64,000 nt of DNA, taken from NCBI RefSeq assembly GCF_042652345.1, contig NZ_JBHSJJ010000022.1:1-64000 (forward strand), given 5' to 3'. Position numbers and translations under genes: made by a program. The stretch is from Negadavirga shengliensis. GTDB taxonomy: Bacteria > Bacteroidota > Bacteroidia > Cytophagales > Cyclobacteriaceae. Below are positions 61,410 to 64,000 of this stretch, piece after piece. The first letter of the stretch is position 1. Each line of letters starts with the position of its first letter. Under the pieces are notes generated by a model, which did not search any database, was not told the origin of the DNA, and saw only the letters and a program-made list of their open reading frames with translations.

Positions 61410-61740
61410 AAAACAATTTATAAATAGATAAAAATTGGAGATCGTGAGGAAGGGGATGCTTTTATTGTTTTGTGGTGGTTGTTGTGGTTGTCGTGGTTGT
61501 CATTGTTGTCATGGTTGGGGCAGGCTGGGACAAGCTGTCGTGAACTGAGGTGCGGGACAGGTTATGGCCATTGAAAAACAAATTATAAACACATGAAATC
61601 GAGCATGACGGAATCGTCACACGGAGGGATGCCCCGATAGCCCCGATAGCTATCGGGGGGGGGAAACATGCGAGATTCTCCCGGATCAAGTCCGGGACAA
61701 GCTATATGACAATTAAGGAACAATTATAAACATATGAAAA
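61391..61740. repeat. Repeat-rich intergenic region with three copies of a gene-start leader
   Basis: The motif GGGACAAGCT followed by an ATTGAAAAACAA-TTATAAACA-ATGA-like sequence occurs three times: 61391-61425, 61527-61595 and 61694-61737. The last copy provides the leader and ATG of the GT51 gene. A G/T-rich tandem tract (GTTGT, GTGGTT units) spans 61466-61518 and is matched by 63941-64000. A perfect 18-base palindrome of CCCCGATAG type lies at 61641-61658, and a TCCGGGACAAGCT-type motif with its inverse at 61680-61703. Confidence 0.7.
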
Positions 61741-62381
61741 AGAAGGTATTTTTACTTGTAGGCTTAGTATTTCTGGCCGTCTTTACCTATTATTTTACAT
61801 CCATAATTATAGCCAGGGTAAAGACAAAGGGGATAGTGGAGGAGGCCTTGGCATCGGATAGAATGAAGCTGGAATTGGATGACCTGTCCCATGAGCAACT
61901 GGATGGCCTTATAAAGGTTCAAGACCCGAATTTTTATCACCACAAAGGAGTTGACTTTAAAACTCCCGGAACCGGGGTGACCACCATAAGTCAAGGGCTG
62001 GTTAAATTTTACTACTTCGATAACTTCAGGCCTGGCCCCCAAAAAATAAAGCAGACGCTGATAGCCAGGTTCGCATTTGACCCTTTGACCCCAAAAGACA
62101 CAATTTTAAAGTTGTTCATTAACGAAGCCTATCTGGGACAGGAGAACGGAAAACCGTTGAAGGGATTTGAAAATGCCGCTCAGTATTTTTTTGGCAAGGA
62201 GTTCAAAAAACTTGAATGGGATGAATACCTTTCACTGATTTCCATGATCCGGGCACCCTTCACATTTCATTACTTTGATGAAAGGGAAAAGAACCTGGAG
62301 CGGGTAAGCAGGATTAAGAAAGTTTTGGCTGGAGAGTACATTCCTGTTGATAACAGCGATCTATTCTATGATAAAAGGTGA
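61734..62381 (+). CDS. Transglycosylase-domain (GT51) protein with substituted catalytic residues
   Basis: 215 residues, an N-terminal membrane helix (about 5-27) and a GT51 peptidoglycan glycosyltransferase-like domain. The motif that normally reads EDxxFYxHxG is KVQDPNFYHHKG, so the catalytic Glu is Gln63. Motif 2 is GVTTISQGLVK. The third motif (normally RKxxExxxA) reads QKIKQTLIARFAF, again Gln107 for Glu. A conserved LKLFINEAYLG follows. By family knowledge it should be unable to polymerise glycan, unless it has another role. Length is that of a monofunctional glycosyltransferase. It overlaps by a few bases with a remnant of a toxin gene's frame. Confidence 0.8.
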   Translation: MKKKVFLLVGLVFLAVFTYYFTSIIIARVKTKGIVEEALASDRMKLELDDLSHEQLDGLIKVQDPNFYHHKGVDFKTPGTGVTTISQGLVKFYYFDNFRPGPQKIKQTLIARFAFDPLTPKDTILKLFINEAYLGQENGKPLKGFENAAQYFFGKEFKKLEWDEYLSLISMIRAPFTFHYFDEREKNLERVSRIKKVLAGEYIPVDNSDLFYDKR

Positions 62382-62409
62382 CTCTTCCCTACAACCCCGA
62401 TGTAAGGAA

Positions 62410-62520
62410 GGTAACAAATATCGATTGATCGTAAAATTCAACTTTGAATATCAAATATGCTGGATCCGGTTTATTGGAACACATGCAGAATATGACAAAA
62501 TTGACGCAGAAAACATCTAA
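62410..62520 (+). pseudogene. 3' remnant of a HigB-type toxin gene
   Basis: A 37-codon frame reads GNKYRLIVKFNFEYQICWIR and then a FIGTHAEYDKIDAENI ending, typical of the C-terminal third of HigB toxins. It stops 2 bases before the higA ATG, the usual toxin-antitoxin spacing. The upstream two-thirds are missing: the frame continues upstream only as unrelated sequence to an ATG at 62368 inside the GT51 gene end. The toxin is therefore 5'-truncated and presumably inactive. The 50-codon length explains why gene callers may miss it. Confidence 0.8.
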
Positions 62521-62522
62521 TT

Positions 62523-62879
62523 ATGAATATAACACCCATAAGAAACCAAGAAGACTATCAGAAAGCTCTCGACAGACTTGAGGAGATTTTTGATGCCAAA
62601 AAAGGAACTGAACTTGGAGACGAACTTGAAATCCTTTCTATCCTTATTGACCGATACGAAAATGAGAATTTTCCAATCGGAATGCCAGACCCAATTGAGG
62701 CAATTAAGTTCCGGATGGAACAAATGGGAATGAAACAGAAGGATTTGGCAGAAGTGGTAGGATTTAAAAGCAGAGTGAGCGAAATATTAAATAAAAAACG
62801 CAAACTGACTTTGGATATGATCAGAAAACTGAGCAATACGCTTCATATTCCGACTGAAGTTTTAATTCAAGATTATTAA
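62523..62879 (+). CDS. higA: HigA family antitoxin (helix-turn-helix)
   Basis: 118 residues. The N-terminal part (IRNQEDYQKALDRLEEIFDA) is a toxin-neutralising helix pair as in type II HigA, and the C-terminal half is a XRE helix-turn-helix (MGMKQKDLAEVVGFKSRVSEILNKKRKL). In intact systems it represses its own operon and binds the HigB nuclease. Here only the tail of higB is left, so the antitoxin is an orphan. It may still act as a regulator. Confidence 0.92.
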   Translation: MNITPIRNQEDYQKALDRLEEIFDAKKGTELGDELEILSILIDRYENENFPIGMPDPIEAIKFRMEQMGMKQKDLAEVVGFKSRVSEILNKKRKLTLDMIRKLSNTLHIPTEVLIQDY

Positions 62880-63044
62880 AGAAATAAAGGCCGATGGTTG
62901 GCATGGTAAATAATGTGGACCGAACCGCTAAAGTTGAGCAATGTGCATCTTTCAAATTTAGGTGCAAGCGGTCCATGAACTGGTTTGATTTCTTCAAAAT
63001 CCCACACCCAAAAAAAACCAAATTCCCTCAAATGATAATAGATC

Positions 63045-63602
63045 ATGAACATCGAACTTACACCACATAGCGGAAACTGGAAAAAAGCATTTGAGGATGA
63101 GCGGGAAATTTTACTGGATATTTTTCAGGATGATATTAAAGCCATTGAACATATTGGCAGTACCTCTATCCCTGACCTTGACGCCAAACCTGTAATAGAT
63201 ATTTTTATCGCCGTTTCGCCTTTTCGGAGCATCCCTTTTTATAAGGGCAAGCTTGACTTCAATTATTACAGGTCTATCAAAACGGACATGATAAACAGGT
63301 ACCTGTTCTCTAAATACAGTGATAAAAATACCTGGACCCATAATTTACACATCTTACCATTTGATGAGGACTTTTATTCCCGCAATGAAATATTATTCCG
63401 GGACTATCTGAGAAAGAAGCCTGAATGGGTGTCACAATACAATCAGCTGAAGCAACAACTGGTTTTGAAATACACCCACTCACTCGAAGACTATACCCAA
63501 GCAAAAACACAATTCATTCAAACCGTTGTGGATTTGGCACGGGCAGAAAAAGGACTCCCAAGGCAGGATGTGTGGACGATGGTGTATATCAAAGATGACT
63601 AA
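63045..63602 (+). CDS. GrpB family (UPF0157) nucleotidyltransferase-like protein
   Basis: 185 residues with the GrpB pattern: an N-terminal HSGNWKKAFEDERE helix, then the nucleotidyltransferase-fold core IEHIGSTSIPDLDAKPVIDI with its GS and DxD-like residues, and the late HNLHILP and FRDYLRKKPEWVSQY stretches. The family is predicted to transfer nucleotides, but no activity is established. It often occurs in accessory gene regions. It is the last gene of the window. Confidence 0.9.
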   Translation: MNIELTPHSGNWKKAFEDEREILLDIFQDDIKAIEHIGSTSIPDLDAKPVIDIFIAVSPFRSIPFYKGKLDFNYYRSIKTDMINRYLFSKYSDKNTWTHNLHILPFDEDFYSRNEILFRDYLRKKPEWVSQYNQLKQQLVLKYTHSLEDYTQAKTQFIQTVVDLARAEKGLPRQDVWTMVYIKDD

Positions 63603-64000
63603 AATCCATCATTCGGTGCTTGGCACATCAAAAGGAGCAAAAATTCAGGGATAGGCAAAATGAAAAAATCCAAGTACTGGAAATGAATATGCTGCTAAGT
63701 ATTTGGGTCAATGATCAATTTCGGCTAACCCCACGAATTTATTGTCCACGAATTCCACTGACCTGCCTGCCCTCCGTACGACTTCGGGAGGCGGGCCGGC
63801 GAGGCACGGTTGACATGAATTTCAAGTCATGGTTCAGATCAAATAAAGGCCTGTCAGTAATAGAACTTGGATGTGTATTTCATCGTTGCATAAAAAATCA
63901 AGTCCAAGACCTGTATAAATTGGTGGATAGGAGGAGGGGATGTTTTTATAGTTGTGAAGTGGTTGTCATTGTTGTCGTGGTTGTCTTGGTTGGGGAGGGG
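63603..64000. repeat. Intergenic repeats at the window end
   Basis: 398 bases without a gene. The block 63735-63750 and 63810-63840 repeats the element at 28209-28317. From about 63915 to the end the sequence resembles 61427-61520, with GAGGAGGGGATG, a TTTTTATAGTTGTG segment and a G/T-rich tandem (GTTGTC, GTGGTT units) that continues past the window edge. Thus two repeat families lie side by side. Confidence 0.65.

Noticed and set aside
61462..61689. A 75-codon minus-strand frame ending in a Thr tract
   Set aside because: The Thr run is only the translation of the G/T-rich tandem repeat.
55637..63602. Integron cassette array
   Set aside because: The gene content is reminiscent of cassettes, but no attC-like hyphenated palindromes with the usual core sites and no integrase gene are visible.

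Overview
The window reads as chromosomal DNA of a Bacteroidota bacterium, most likely of the Cytophagales and perhaps near the Cyclobacteriaceae. The phylum is supported directly by a SusC/SusD pair, a gliding-motility GldH lipoprotein paired with a PSP1/RicT protein, NqrF, an AccD with a degenerate zinc ribbon, many Sec lipoproteins, and TAnnTTTG-type -7 boxes before several genes. The family level is inference. No rRNA, tRNA, CRISPR array, intact insertion sequence or prophage was recognised.

Layout. 0.1-5.2 kb holds envelope sugar genes (GT39, polyprenyl-type GT2, flippase-like protein) around a Gfo/Idh oxidoreductase. 5.7-9.4 kb holds two lipoproteins, dodecin, a DUF6807 protein and a PAP2-like membrane protein. 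9.6-12.8 kb is the late histidine operon hisH-hisA-hisF-hisIE plus a gamma-glutamylcyclotransferase-like gene. On the minus strand follow gcvT-comB and a susC-susD operon. 19.5-24.2 kb has an IscA-type protein, methylmalonyl-CoA epimerase, thiL, rlmD and an SDR. 24.2-28.2 kb is one very large SF1 helicase gene. 28.5-33.9 kb is a minus-strand operon recQ-purD-ricT-gldH. 34.0-36.1 kb is kdsD-manC. 36.2-39.3 kb holds cytochrome-b5-like protein, a sugar kinase and murQ (cell-wall amino-sugar salvage), behind an arginase-fold gene. 39.4-44.7 kb has nqrF, accD, an MscS channel and a CstA carrier.

44.7-52.5 kb is rich in outer-membrane proteins. It includes a vanadium-haloperoxidase-like PAP2 lipoprotein coupled to a beta-barrel gene, flanked on both sides by copies of one duplicated gene of unknown function. 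carB follows at 52.7-55.5 kb.

From 55.6 kb to the end the character changes to short independent genes: GNAT, a broken small lipoprotein gene, a beta-propeller, an RNA-polymerase alpha-CTD-like protein, DinB, a methyltransferase, a degenerate GT51 protein, an orphan HigA with only the tail of its toxin, and GrpB. They are separated by repeats and look like an accessory region.

The best leads for something undescribed are the GT51-fold protein with both catalytic glutamates apparently changed to glutamine, the duplicated gene pair bracketing the haloperoxidase operon, the large helicase with a possible dead C-terminal nuclease, the decayed HigBA pair, and the intergenic repeat families near 28.2, 61.5 and 63.8 kb. 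No complete new multi-gene defence system can be claimed from the sequence alone.
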